Of a stretch of DNA of 64,000 bases, positions 41,966 through 51,637 are shown piece after piece. Where the stretch lies: contig OY787533.1 of the NCBI GenBank assembly GCA_963678925.1, positions 3,906,001-3,970,000 of the forward strand, written 5' to 3'. The position numbers and the translations under genes are program-made. This stretch comes from G963665925 sp963678925. Its GTDB lineage: Bacteria > Bacillota > Clostridia > Peptostreptococcales > Acidaminobacteraceae. Within the stretch, counting starts at the first letter, position 1. Every line of letters starts with the position of its first letter. The notes beneath the pieces are model-generated. The model saw nothing but the letters and a program-made list of their open reading frames with translations. It was not told where the DNA came from and did not search any database.

Positions 41966-43213
41966 ATGAAAAATAGAAATATAGTACTGTTTGGGGCAGG
42001 AAGGTTTGTTTCCTTAATCGGGACCAACATGTACCAGTTCGCGGCCGGGCTCTATGTGCTTCAATTGACGGGCTCCGGTACCAAGTTTGCTTTAACGCTC
42101 ATATTAGGAACGCTTCCACGCGTAATCGCGGCGCCAATTGCTGGTGTTCTAGCAGACCGTGTCAATAGAAAGCATGTTGCCGTTCTGACAGATCTGCTCA
42201 GCGGACTGCTTCTTGCAGGTCTATGGATGATATCCATGTTCGGCTCGATTACAGTAAATCAGATTTACGTCAGTATGGTTTTTCTTTCAATATTCAATAC
42301 CTTCTTCGATATTTCAATCGAAGCTGCCAAACCAGAAATCGTGGAGACTGAAAGCGCGCTGGAAAGGCTGAATGCCATAAGCTATGGAATTTTTTCCTTT
42401 ACCTCTATTGCCGGACCCGTTTTAGGAGGCCTTGCTTATGCAATGGTTCCTTTCAGAACCTTTGTCCTCATAAACGGGGTATCCTTCATCTTGTCCGGTG
42501 TGAGTGAATCATTTATCCGTTTCAGAGTAGAGGAAGAGTTTGAGAAAAAGGACAAGGACCCATTTGTAAGTGCACTGCTGGAAGGCATCAGGTATTTGAA
42601 AGACAATCCATTTTCAATTTCCCTAATGACCTTTTCCATAAGCATTAACTTCTGCCTTACACTGGCTATTACAGTTCCACTGCCATATATGTTCAACACG
42701 GTTCTCAAGATGACTTCAACCTGGGTGGGCATAGTAACGGCAGGATTTCCAGTAGGTTATCTTCTTGGAACGGTCATCATACAGTCACGTGGTGTCAAAC
42801 GCCGGGGGCAGGCCTTCAAAATGGGCAGTATAGGCGTATTGACTGGGAAGCTGGTCCTGGTTGCCATACTGGTCCTTTCAGGACGTCTCATGAATGAATA
42901 TGTTGCAGGCATGACGACTGCTGCCATGGCAATCATAGGCTTATCAATCGCCTACATTGACATCCCGCTTATGACATTTATGCAGTCCGCCATTCCAAGC
43001 CGTGTACGTGGGCGTGTGTTCAGTGTCATGACAATGGCATCACGCGTTGCCATACCCCTTGCCATGATTGTTTCAGGCAAACTGCTGAATATGCTGCATC
43101 CAGCTATAATACTAACGGTAGGCACCTTCATGTATGCCATGGTATTAGCCCTGCTGTCCGGTTCGGTGTATTTGAGAGAGTATGTGAGAACGAGTACGAT
43201 TGTCATAGAGTAA
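41966..43213 (+). CDS. MFS transporter, putative efflux permease
   Basis: Twelve-helix major facilitator of 415 residues in the MFS_3 (enterobactin exporter-like) group. The loop 2-3 motif reads AGVLADRVNRKHVAVLTDL, a form of the GxxADRxxRR signature. The protein begins GAGRFVSLIGTNMYQFAAGL and has no fused domain. GGGAGAG precedes the ATG. It may export drugs, macrolides or siderophores; nothing nearby fixes the substrate. Confidence 0.85.
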   Translation: MKNRNIVLFGAGRFVSLIGTNMYQFAAGLYVLQLTGSGTKFALTLILGTLPRVIAAPIAGVLADRVNRKHVAVLTDLLSGLLLAGLWMISMFGSITVNQIYVSMVFLSIFNTFFDISIEAAKPEIVETESALERLNAISYGIFSFTSIAGPVLGGLAYAMVPFRTFVLINGVSFILSGVSESFIRFRVEEEFEKKDKDPFVSALLEGIRYLKDNPFSISLMTFSISINFCLTLAITVPLPYMFNTVLKMTSTWVGIVTAGFPVGYLLGTVIIQSRGVKRRGQAFKMGSIGVLTGKLVLVAILVLSGRLMNEYVAGMTTAAMAIIGLSIAYIDIPLMTFMQSAIPSRVRGRVFSVMTMASRVAIPLAMIVSGKLLNMLHPAIILTVGTFMYAMVLALLSGSVYLREYVRTSTIVIE

Positions 43214-43343
43214 TTGCACCTGATAAGGAACGCGTATACAGGCATGATTGACTTTTTTATACATTATATGGATATTCAGTGACTTCCTGAAATGGGTCAT
43301 GTAAAATGTACATGGCGTAATGTTTTAATTCCGGGGGGATAAA

Positions 43344-44708
43344 ATGAAAGCATATAAAATGGGATATACCATAGGGTCAATTATCGTTCTAATCGTCGCA
43401 ATCACTAGTGTTATTCTGCTGGGTTTACCAATTTATCTGGGACTGCTCGCAACACTGCTTTTTATGATGGGCCTATCCTGCTATAGGGGCTATGCCCTGT
43501 GGGAAGTCGTCACCATGGTCGTGTCGAAAATGAGAGATGTGGACTATGTCGCTGGTATGATGCTTCTGATTGGCGGTCTCGTAGCGCTTTGGATGCAAAT
43601 AGGCACGATTCCGTCGCTGATTTACTTTGGCTTTACCTATTTGGCTGACTACAATCTTGTTTTGACCGCATATGCAGTCTGCATGGCAATGTCACTGATG
43701 ATTGGGTCAGCAATAGGAACTCTAAGCACGATTGGGGTTGTTTTTTTGGCAGTTGGGCAGGGCATCGGCATTCCAGCAGGTCTTATGGTAGGTGCTATCG
43801 CGTCTGGCGCATATGTGGGGGATCGCATGTCTCCCCTTGCAAGTGGTGGAAACCTGGCTACTGCAGCAGTAAATGCAAAACTGACAGATGTTCTAAAGAA
43901 GCTCTATCGTTTCAATGTATTGCCTATTGTGGCTGTGGCAGTGATTTATACCATTATAGGACTACAATACGGTGTAGATGAAGCGGCGCAGGAAACCCTG
44001 CTCAAAGTTACAACTTTGATTGGACAGCATTATGAAATTGGCATGCTTGTCATCATACCGCTTGTGGTCTTGCTTGCTTCCATACTGGCTCTCAAGCTTG
44101 GAATCATAAAATCACTGACCGTCACAACGGGTGTGAGTGCTGCAATTGGCCTTTTCATACAGGAGACGGCACCTGCAGATATGCTGTCAAACTATATAAG
44201 AGGTTATGTGTCACAGACCGAGGGCCTGAGTCAAATCATTCATGGCGGGGGACTCCTGTCTATGTATTCGGTTGTCCTGGCGATTCTTTTTTCTGCAGGA
44301 ATCAATGGCATTCTCGAAGGAACGGGCATGATCCGGCCCTTGCTTGATCGTTGGATCGGCCAATCTAAATCTACAGGCAAGCTGATTCGAAAAACAGTCT
44401 ACACCTGTGTCGTTGTAACCGTGCTGACTTGTAATCAAAGTCTGACAGCACTTTTGACGGGCAGCTACTTCAGTGAAAAGTTCGAAGTGGCAGGAATGGA
44501 GCGGACAGATCTTGCCCGTGTAATACTGGACACAGGTATTTTGATAGTTGCACTCATACCTTGGAACGTCAATGCCATATTCTTTAAGTCTATCACTGGA
44601 ATTACAGCACTGGAGTATGCACCCTATGCCTACTATCTATGGATTGTACCAATTCTGACAATGCTGTGGTCCTTCATAATTGAAAAAAGACTGAAACAGA
44701 CACAGTAA
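43344..44708 (+). CDS. NhaC-family Na+/H+ antiporter
   Basis: Polytopic membrane protein of 454 residues. Family segments include IGSAIGTLSTIGVVFLAVGQ, VGAIASGAYVGDRMSPLASG (with the conserved GDRMSP), NGILEGTGMI and LTCNQSLTALLTGSYFSEKF. Family members exchange sodium and protons or related amine-carboxylate substrates (malate/lactate in MleN). GGGGGG precedes the ATG. It is followed closely by a peroxiredoxin-like gene. Confidence 0.87.
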   Translation: MKAYKMGYTIGSIIVLIVAITSVILLGLPIYLGLLATLLFMMGLSCYRGYALWEVVTMVVSKMRDVDYVAGMMLLIGGLVALWMQIGTIPSLIYFGFTYLADYNLVLTAYAVCMAMSLMIGSAIGTLSTIGVVFLAVGQGIGIPAGLMVGAIASGAYVGDRMSPLASGGNLATAAVNAKLTDVLKKLYRFNVLPIVAVAVIYTIIGLQYGVDEAAQETLLKVTTLIGQHYEIGMLVIIPLVVLLASILALKLGIIKSLTVTTGVSAAIGLFIQETAPADMLSNYIRGYVSQTEGLSQIIHGGGLLSMYSVVLAILFSAGINGILEGTGMIRPLLDRWIGQSKSTGKLIRKTVYTCVVVTVLTCNQSLTALLTGSYFSEKFEVAGMERTDLARVILDTGILIVALIPWNVNAIFFKSITGITALEYAPYAYYLWIVPILTMLWSFIIEKRLKQTQ

Positions 44709-44792
44709 GGGCGTGTGGCGCACTGGCTATTATCCCCTGATTCTACGCATATGAAATTGGGTATATTTTTTACGTGGAAGGGGGGTGGCTGG

Positions 44793-45320
44793 TTGAAACT
44801 GCAAAGCGGAATGAAAGCACCCGAAATAAGGTTTCGTGATTATAACAGCGTACCTTTTTCTCTGGAATCGCTTCAGGGGAGAAAAGTGCTTTTGTCCTTT
44901 TACAGATATGCTGGGTGTCCATTCTGTCAGTTAAGGTTCATGGAAATCGCCGAACGGTTTGGCACGGACGAACGCTTGGAGCTGGTCGCGGTCTTTCAGT
45001 CGCCGGAAGATTCCATCAGGAAGCATGCTGGCGGTGTGGATGTTCCAACAACAGTTATTGGAGATCCTGGCGAACGGTTTTATAAGGAATACGGTGTAGA
45101 GGAAGGCCTGCGTGCCTGGTTTGTGGGGATTACCAGTGCTTTTCGCTTTACTCAGAGCCTCGGAAGGGGCCATGTTTGGGGAAAGAAGGAAGGCAGCAAG
45201 AACCGGATACCCGCAGACTTTCTCATTGACAAGGATGGCATATTGAGACATGCATATTATGGAAAGAATATGGATGACCATATGCCGATTGACTGGATTG
45301 ATGATTTTTTAAAGCTCTAG
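44793..45320 (+). CDS. Peroxiredoxin-like (AhpC/TSA-fold) protein
   Basis: Thioredoxin-fold protein of about 175 residues. The active site is FYRYAGCPFCQLRF (CxxC near residue 50 of the selected start), preceded by VPFSLESLQGRKVLLSFY. LVAVFQSPEDSIRKHAGG and PADFLIDKDGILRHAYYGKN complete the AhpC/TSA pattern. I chose TTG at 44793 because AAGGGGGG lies just upstream. The ORF is open back to 44715 and ATG 44751 is an alternative, but neither has a site. Likely reduces peroxides or acts as a thiol oxidoreductase. Confidence 0.78.
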   Translation: MKLQSGMKAPEIRFRDYNSVPFSLESLQGRKVLLSFYRYAGCPFCQLRFMEIAERFGTDERLELVAVFQSPEDSIRKHAGGVDVPTTVIGDPGERFYKEYGVEEGLRAWFVGITSAFRFTQSLGRGHVWGKKEGSKNRIPADFLIDKDGILRHAYYGKNMDDHMPIDWIDDFLKL

Positions 45321-45325
45321 AAAAC

Positions 45326-45366
45326 AGGACCTTGACCTGCGATGTAATATCACAGGTCAAGGTCCT
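45326..45366. terminator. Bidirectional terminator
   Basis: AGGACCTTGACCTG (45326-45339) and CAGGTCAAGGTCCT (45353-45366) form a perfect 14-bp stem between convergent genes. Confidence 0.85.
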
Positions 45367-45374
45367 ATTGTTAT

Positions 45375-46976
45375 CTACTCGAAATCTGCCAGGTTGCGTT
45401 CAATGAAAAGCCACGGACTCACATTGGTGTCATAGTATGACATGGTCCAGTGGAGGTGGGGACCTGTTGAAAAACCAGTCGTTCCAACCGTGCCGATAAC
45501 ATCCCCCTTTGCAACAGTCTGACCTTCGCTTACAAACCGTTCGTTCTGATGAAAGTAGACGCTGAATATGCCGTAGCCATGATCTATAACGGTGGTTTCG
45601 CCAGTTAGAATAAGCGGCATGGACAGCTTGACCACACCCGAATTTGGCGCTTTAATTTCCGTACCCGTTGGTGCGGCAATATCAATACCGGAGTGTCTGT
45701 AAGAGGTCAGGGACCCATTGACGTAACGCATTTCACCGAACTCGGTGCTGATACGCCCTTCAACAGGTTGAATGAACTTGCCATCCCATAGCTTTTTCTT
45801 GATGGAAGTGTCGCGTACAGGTGTGAAGTACTTTGCGTACTCACTGTAGGCTGCATCATTACGGGTGCTGGCTTCTACAGTCTTGTCGACCGTAAGGTAC
45901 TGCTTGTTAAAGTCCTTGTAGTCAATCACCACAGGATAAACTTTAGTAAAGGCAGTCTGATCTGCGACCTTGACTTCCAGGGTTAAATCGTATGTTCCAG
46001 GTTCAGCCCAGTAGTCAGTAGCAAGAATTCCAAAGTAACCGTCATCGGTCTTTTCTACCACCAGGTTGTCTGCAAATGACTGCTTGAGTATGGGTGTTTG
46101 TTCCGTCATAATGTTCTTGATTTGAATGACAATCAAATCGCCTGCGGTTGCAGAGGTCTTGTCAAAAACAAGTTCAGGCTCCAGATACATTTTGCCGCTG
46201 AAGGCATAGGTTGCGTAGTTAGGGGCCGAGTTTGTTTCTGCCTGGGCCCAGGTGCAGGTCAGCTCATATCGCAGTGTACCGTTATAAGGATAAGGCAGGA
46301 ATGCGTCCGTACTGAGCGGTTCTTCCTTCACAAGCGTTTCGCCGTCATATATGCGCAGCAAGACACTTTGAGGATCTTTCTCGAAGAAGAGGGAGAGCGG
46401 ATAATCCGGGCTTAAAGGCCTTGCTTCATCTTGAGAAAAGGCGGTTTGTGTCTCTCTGTCTTTCAGGGTTCCGTCTGCAAGGGTATAAGACCAGCGTGAA
46501 GCTGTCGTTTGGACGGGCAGGGTCATGGTGCTGTAAGTTACCTGTACTTTTGGGGTGTCTTTCTCGTATAAGCTCATGAAGGCATCTGTGCTGAGCAAAA
46601 CCCTTGCGTAGGCAGAATCAGCAGTATAATGCTTTTTACTGCTACGGTCATAAAGAGCTGTCTCATACGTCAGTGGGTCAACAAACAGGGTGAAATCATA
46701 GAGCTTTCCATTCACTGTATGTATGTCCATGTCGAACTCTTTATCGGAGCTTTCCGGTAGGTATGTCTCAGTCTCTTTCATGGAATTAACGACATTTACG
46801 ACCGCTTCTATAGGTGCGATGTCTTGATCATAATAGTTCATGACAGGTGTATCTGAACCGTTTTCATAGATATTTATCTGAAGGACATCCTTTGACTTAA
46901 TCGTTTTTCCGTCGTACCAGGCATAGGCTCCCATAGCAAGGGAAACCAGCAGGATGATGGATATTAGCTTTTTCAT
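45375..46976 (-). CDS. Exported M23-family peptidase (LytM/endopeptidase-like)
   Basis: Cell-envelope peptidase of 533 residues. It begins with a signal or anchor helix (MKKLISIILLVSLAMGAYAW). A long, unassigned, probably beta-rich region follows, and the C-terminal 110 residues are the LytM domain. The zinc ligands are visible in YRHSGIDIAAPTGTEIKAPN (HxxxD) and STGPHLHWTMS (HxH), and STEFGEMRYVNG is the usual entry motif. The domain is complete, so cleavage of peptidoglycan cross-bridges is plausible. The ATG at 46976 follows AAGGAGG; the ORF extension to 47057 has no site. Confidence 0.9.
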   Translation of the reverse strand: MKKLISIILLVSLAMGAYAWYDGKTIKSKDVLQINIYENGSDTPVMNYYDQDIAPIEAVVNVVNSMKETETYLPESSDKEFDMDIHTVNGKLYDFTLFVDPLTYETALYDRSSKKHYTADSAYARVLLSTDAFMSLYEKDTPKVQVTYSTMTLPVQTTASRWSYTLADGTLKDRETQTAFSQDEARPLSPDYPLSLFFEKDPQSVLLRIYDGETLVKEEPLSTDAFLPYPYNGTLRYELTCTWAQAETNSAPNYATYAFSGKMYLEPELVFDKTSATAGDLIVIQIKNIMTEQTPILKQSFADNLVVEKTDDGYFGILATDYWAEPGTYDLTLEVKVADQTAFTKVYPVVIDYKDFNKQYLTVDKTVEASTRNDAAYSEYAKYFTPVRDTSIKKKLWDGKFIQPVEGRISTEFGEMRYVNGSLTSYRHSGIDIAAPTGTEIKAPNSGVVKLSMPLILTGETTVIDHGYGIFSVYFHQNERFVSEGQTVAKGDVIGTVGTTGFSTGPHLHWTMSYYDTNVSPWLFIERNLADFE

Positions 46977-47169
46977 ATGACCAACCTCCTTAAGTTGTAC
47001 CTGTAGTATACCATTTCGCAAATAAGAAAAATATTGAAATTGCATTAAATAGGTCACGGGGCGTATGGTGCCATTCTATCATTCACAAGCCCTCCAAGAT
47101 GTGGTATCATGACTAGGAAAAAGAATTAAGGTGACAAACAGCACTTAGCGATTAAAGAGGTGAATCTGT

Positions 47170-47664
47170 ATGATAAATATGATTGTTGCAATCGGCAAGA
47201 ATCGTGAAATAGGACGCGGAAATCAACTGCTGGCACATATTTCTGAAGACCTGAAGTACTTTAAGAAAAGAACGGCAGGTGGCATTGTCATCATGGGGTA
47301 CAATACCTATGAATCACTGCCATCGGGCGCACTGCCAAAACGAGAGAACATCGTGATTACACGAAAGGATATCGAAATTCCAGGAGCTTATGTGGTTGGA
47401 AGTATTGAGGCGGCTGTTGAAAAGGCAAAAGCCCTTAAAGACGAGAATGAGGTCTTTGTCATAGGTGGTGCTTCAATTTATGAGCAATTTCTGCCGCATG
47501 CGTCCAAGCTGTACATAACACATATTTTTGAGTCGTTCACTGACGCCGATGTATTTTTCCCCGACTTCAAGGAAGAGTGGGAACTGACCGGTATTGACGC
47601 AGGGGTTGAGAATATTGGGCATACTTATCCTCATGTGTTTGCAGTTTATGAACGTGCAGTATAA
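47170..47664 (+). CDS. folA: Dihydrofolate reductase
   Basis: NADPH-dependent reductase of dihydrofolate, 164 residues, the normal length. It starts MINMIVAIGKNREIGRGNQL, followed by SEDLKYFKKRT (the conserved acidic residue lies in the SEDLKYF stretch), VIMGYNTYESLP, ENIVITRK and VFVIGGASIYEQFLP. The usual Trp of the LPWxLP loop is replaced here (LLAHIS). thyA is not adjacent. GAGGTGAATCTGT precedes the ATG. Confidence 0.94.
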   Translation: MINMIVAIGKNREIGRGNQLLAHISEDLKYFKKRTAGGIVIMGYNTYESLPSGALPKRENIVITRKDIEIPGAYVVGSIEAAVEKAKALKDENEVFVIGGASIYEQFLPHASKLYITHIFESFTDADVFFPDFKEEWELTGIDAGVENIGHTYPHVFAVYERAV

Positions 47665-47691
47665 TCATTGAAAAATTGAATTGATGTTTGG

Positions 47692-47750
47692 GGCTATTGT
47701 TATCGGGGGATTGTCAATTAGACTTTGCCTTGATTTGCAATAGCCTTTTA
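47692..47750 (+). terminator. Putative terminator downstream of folA
   Basis: GGCTATTG (47692-47699) pairs with CAATAGCC (47738-47745), followed by TTTTA. The loop is long (38 nt). The rest of the 293-bp gap before the WG-repeat gene has no gene; a TATAAT at 47916 may be its -10. Confidence 0.5.
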
Positions 47751-47958
47751 TATACGCTTCAACTGGATAAAAGTCACCTTTGGAGTGTGGTATTGTAGGT
47801 TAATTGACACCTTATACGGGTATCAGACTTGTATTGAATGGTAGCAGTGCACGAAAAGTACGCTGTACCGTAAGATATCAGCAAGATATGTACCGGTCAG
47901 GGATGCGGATTGGTGTATAATACCATGGAATGACATATATGGTTTGAAAGGAGCAATT

Positions 47959-50376
47959 ATGAAAATTGATTTAAAAATGAAAAGTGTGAAACTGCTTGTT
48001 GCATTCATGCTGTTCGCACTTGTTGTTCAAACGGGTGCAGTCTTTGCAGATGTTGAGGCAGCGCCAGACGGATTGGCGATTATTAGCAATGATTTGATTA
48101 TGGAAACTGGTCTTATATCGGCATCAGAAGGTCGGGTTTTGTTTTATGATACGCAAGGCAAATATGGCTATATGGACTATGAAGGAAATGTGGTCATTGA
48201 ACCTGTTTATGAATATGCAACGGGATTCAGTTCAGGGATGGCGCGTGTAACCCTTGATTCAGAAGATGCGTTTATCGATCTTGATGGCAAGGTGCGCTTT
48301 TATGTGAAGGATGTGCTTGCCAATTATGACCTGAATGAATTCAGCCCTACAATCAATGATTTCAGCGGTGGCTATGCAAAAGTAGACACATACTCAAACA
48401 CAACTTACATTGATAAGAATGGCAAGTTTATTGTACCGATAGACACATACTATGATGGACACGAGTTCAAAGATGGAGTGGTACAGGTGTTTGACAACGA
48501 TTACAATACCTTTATCATTGATGCAAGTGGCGACGTGCTCTTTGAAGCCGATTCCAACTATGAATATTATGATTACTCAGAGGGCTTTGCACTGACATAT
48601 GGTTATGATGAAAACCAGTACGGTTATGTGAACAAGTCCGGTGAAGTGGTTATCGACATGACACTTGACAGTGCAGATAATTTTAAGCACGGACTTGCGG
48701 TCTATGAAGAACTGGGGCTCTACGGGGTTCTTGATGCCAGTGGAAAGTTTTTGGTGTATCCTTCCTTTGAAGAGGCAGAAATTACAGACGATGGTTACGT
48801 AATTGGTTTTGATGGCATTTTCACAATCGTTCTCAATGAGAAAATGGAGCTGGTAGGCAAGTTTCCAGGAAACCAGATATACAGTATTTACGGAAATGTT
48901 GTCATTCAGCCAGATTCAGAAGGCTATGTATTCAAGGATCTGAGCGGTAGAGAACTTGGAACCTTTGATGACTACTATTTCATTGGCGACCATTTCTTTG
49001 ATAGTGGCGATGGAAGACTCATAGATACATCGAATGTTCAGATCGGCAAAGAAACACGAGAAGTTTTCAAGAAGAAATTCGACTATGATTTCAAGTTCCT
49101 AGATGCAAAGGGCAATGTGGCAATCGACTTGTCGGAATACGATAACGTGCATCCTTTTTCTGAAGGTCTTGCCGTAGTAGAAAAGAACGGCAAATTCGGT
49201 TACATTGACACAAATGGTGAAATTGCCATTCCAATACGCTACATCGATGCAGACGATTTTATCGGTGGAACTGCCTCTGTAGAGACGGTGACAGACTATC
49301 TGACAATCGATAAAAATGGCGCTACTGTTGAGAATTCCTACTACGGAAGCTATGACGAGGAAGAAGAGCTTGGAGATTACTATGTTATCTCAACAGGGTA
49401 TTACGGCGACGCTGGTGTCGCGAGCAGAAAAAGTGGCAAGGTGGTTCTAGAGCCGACCTACTATAGTGTAACGGATCTTTATAATGGCATTTTTGAAATC
49501 ATGAACGACAGCTATGTATATGGGTTCTACAACGCCAATACAGATACGCTTGTGGAACCTGCCTACTCCTATATTGAGCAGTTCTATGAAACGGGAGACT
49601 TCTATGTCGAGTCGGAATCCTACCTGAGCGGCGTGGTTGATGTGAATGGAAATGTGATACTGGAACCTAAGTATGACAGTATCAGTGCACAAGGCAGCAA
49701 TCTTTATATTGTACAGATCGATGGCAAATACGGTCTTGTTCAAAGAGATGGACAAGTTCTCATAAAGCCGGTCTTCGAGGAACTTTATCCAATGGAAATC
49801 AGTGAAGACCTAATTGGTTTCACAACAGTCGAGGGGTATGATTATCATGCGATGCTCTATGACAATGCTGAACAGGAAATCATAACGGACACGATTGAGG
49901 GCGCTCTCTCTGATTATGGTGACGGCTATATCCTGGTTACTAGCGGCGAGAATTCAGTTTCAGTCATTGGATTTGACGGTAAAAAGCTGTTTGAAACAGA
50001 TGATTACTTCGCTGAAGCGGACGGTAAATATATTCTGCTTGAAAAGTATGACGGTACGAATTACCTGACTGACTTTGAAGGTAAGACTTATATGACAGAC
50101 AATGATTTTGAGTACCTTTACCTGCCGACAGATCAGGACCATCTTATCTTCCTGAGGGATGGAAAATACGGTATCGTAAGTGTCGATGGTGAAGTGAAAA
50201 CGCAGAGGGGATATATGTCAGTGGGTTACATCAATTCAGGTGTAATGGCATACTTCGACGACGAGAAATTTGGATATGTCGATATCAACGGAGAGGAAAT
50301 TATCCATTCTGGACAGTATGCTTATCTCTACAGTTTTTCAGATGGACTGGGTCTGGTAATCGAAATCAATGAATAA
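47959..50376 (+). CDS. Secreted WG-repeat protein
   Basis: Exported protein of 805 residues with a cleavable-looking signal peptide (MKSVKLLVAFMLFALVVQTG, then AVFADVEA). The mature part is built almost wholly of beta-rich WG (KWG-type) repeats, at least a dozen, each of the form GKYGYMDYEGNVVIEPVYEY or GKFGYIDTNGEIAIPIRYID. Such repeats are common in bacterial surface proteins; their ligands are mostly unknown. AAAGGAG precedes the ATG at 47959 (the ATG at 47944 overlaps that site). Very acidic composition. It is followed by a terminator. Confidence 0.9.
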   Translation: MKIDLKMKSVKLLVAFMLFALVVQTGAVFADVEAAPDGLAIISNDLIMETGLISASEGRVLFYDTQGKYGYMDYEGNVVIEPVYEYATGFSSGMARVTLDSEDAFIDLDGKVRFYVKDVLANYDLNEFSPTINDFSGGYAKVDTYSNTTYIDKNGKFIVPIDTYYDGHEFKDGVVQVFDNDYNTFIIDASGDVLFEADSNYEYYDYSEGFALTYGYDENQYGYVNKSGEVVIDMTLDSADNFKHGLAVYEELGLYGVLDASGKFLVYPSFEEAEITDDGYVIGFDGIFTIVLNEKMELVGKFPGNQIYSIYGNVVIQPDSEGYVFKDLSGRELGTFDDYYFIGDHFFDSGDGRLIDTSNVQIGKETREVFKKKFDYDFKFLDAKGNVAIDLSEYDNVHPFSEGLAVVEKNGKFGYIDTNGEIAIPIRYIDADDFIGGTASVETVTDYLTIDKNGATVENSYYGSYDEEEELGDYYVISTGYYGDAGVASRKSGKVVLEPTYYSVTDLYNGIFEIMNDSYVYGFYNANTDTLVEPAYSYIEQFYETGDFYVESESYLSGVVDVNGNVILEPKYDSISAQGSNLYIVQIDGKYGLVQRDGQVLIKPVFEELYPMEISEDLIGFTTVEGYDYHAMLYDNAEQEIITDTIEGALSDYGDGYILVTSGENSVSVIGFDGKKLFETDDYFAEADGKYILLEKYDGTNYLTDFEGKTYMTDNDFEYLYLPTDQDHLIFLRDGKYGIVSVDGEVKTQRGYMSVGYINSGVMAYFDDEKFGYVDINGEEIIHSGQYAYLYSFSDGLGLVIEINE

Positions 50377-50384
50377 ATAAAATG

Positions 50385-50423
50385 AGCAGTCAGGCTTTGC
50401 AACTAGTCTGACTGCTTTTTTTA
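50385..50423 (+). terminator. Terminator downstream of the WG-repeat gene
   Basis: AGCAGTCAG (50385-50393) and CTGACTGCT (50408-50416), followed by TTTTTT. Confidence 0.85.
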
Positions 50424-50491
50424 TGTCATAATAATAAAAGTGTGAGCAAAAACTTGCGTTCAAATATAAGAACAGGAATTTTGAGGATAAA

Positions 50492-51622
50492 ATGCAGTCA
50501 TTAATCATAAAAATCATCTCAATAATGCTGTTGGTCATGCCGCTGCAGCAGGAAAGACCGGAAGCGCCGAAGGTTGAGTTGACCCCTTCGCAGGTATGGG
50601 CAGAGGCCCAGCTTTCTCAAATGAATCTGCCTCAAAAAATCGGGCAGATGATTTTGACCGGAATTGACGGCAAAACCATGACAGATGACGAACGGCGCAT
50701 GATTCACAGTGGGCAGATCGGCGGCATCATCTTTTTAGGTCATAATGTCAAAACTGAAAGCCAGTTTATGGATTTGGTGGGTAACGTTTCGCAAGGAAGC
50801 GGTATTCCCCTCATACTCGCAATAGATCAGGAGGGGGGACGTGTTCAGCGTCTGCCGCTTGACAGAAGTGATTTTCCAAGCGCCCTTGAAATTGGCAGTA
50901 GACCCGAATCGGCATTTGACCAGGGTCAAGTCCTTGGAAGTGCAGTTAAACGTTTTGGTCTCAATGTCAACCTAGCCCCAGTGCTCGATGTGTTCAGCAA
51001 TCCCCAGAACAAAGTCATTGGTAACAGGGCTTTTGGGCGAACACCTGAAACCGTTGCATATGTAGGTGTGGATGTCATGCAGGGTATACAGAGTCAGGGG
51101 ATAGCCGCCTGTGTTAAACATTTTCCAGGTCATGGCGATACGACCGTGGATTCGCATGAAGGACTGCCTGTGATTGAGCATGATGCCAAGAGACTCATGG
51201 CATTTGAGTGGATTCCCTTTAAAAGGGCTATCGATGCGGGGGCAGATATGATCATGACAGCCCATGTGCTCATACCGGCACTCGATGAAAAGTATCCCGC
51301 AACACTTTCACGTACTATTGTTGGGGACTATCTCCGAGGCCAACTCGGCTATGATGGCATCGTCATGACAGATGACCTTGTCATGGGTGCCATATCAAAA
51401 AAATACACCTATAGTGAAGCTGTAAGACTCGCTGTAGAAGCGGGTGTGGATATGCTTCTTATTTCCAGTAATGATTATGTGGATGAAATCCAGCATACGC
51501 TTTACAGTGCGGTAAAGGACGGCGAGATGGATGAGGCCCGTATTGACGCATCCGTTATGAGAATACTCGAACTTAAGTACAAGTATATTGTTGAGTCACA
51601 AGAAGAAAATTCGGTGGATTAG
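50492..51622 (+). CDS. nagZ: Beta-N-acetylhexosaminidase, GH3 (NagZ-like), exported
   Basis: Family 3 glycoside hydrolase of 376 residues that removes N-acetylglucosamine from cell-wall fragments. The N-terminus is a hydrophobic leader (MQSLIIKIISIMLLVMPL), so it probably acts outside the cytoplasm, as in other Gram-positives. Diagnostic motifs: MILTGIDG, AIDQEGGRVQRL, CVKHFPGHGDTTVDSHEGLP (the His/Asp dyad characteristic of NagZ) and VMTDDLVMGAI (nucleophile Asp). GAGGATAAA precedes the ATG. Its stop codon overlaps the stop of the convergent gene. Confidence 0.93.
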   Translation: MQSLIIKIISIMLLVMPLQQERPEAPKVELTPSQVWAEAQLSQMNLPQKIGQMILTGIDGKTMTDDERRMIHSGQIGGIIFLGHNVKTESQFMDLVGNVSQGSGIPLILAIDQEGGRVQRLPLDRSDFPSALEIGSRPESAFDQGQVLGSAVKRFGLNVNLAPVLDVFSNPQNKVIGNRAFGRTPETVAYVGVDVMQGIQSQGIAACVKHFPGHGDTTVDSHEGLPVIEHDAKRLMAFEWIPFKRAIDAGADMIMTAHVLIPALDEKYPATLSRTIVGDYLRGQLGYDGIVMTDDLVMGAISKKYTYSEAVRLAVEAGVDMLLISSNDYVDEIQHTLYSAVKDGEMDEARIDASVMRILELKYKYIVESQEENSVD

Positions 51623-51637
51623 TATCCACCGAATTTT
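51606..51637. terminator. Bidirectional terminator containing both stop codons
   Basis: AAAATTCGGTGGAT (51606-51619) and ATCCACCGAATTTT (51624-51637) form a perfect 14-bp stem with loop TAGT. The nagZ stop (51620-51622) is in the loop and the opposite-strand stop (51619-51621) is at its edge. Confidence 0.85.
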
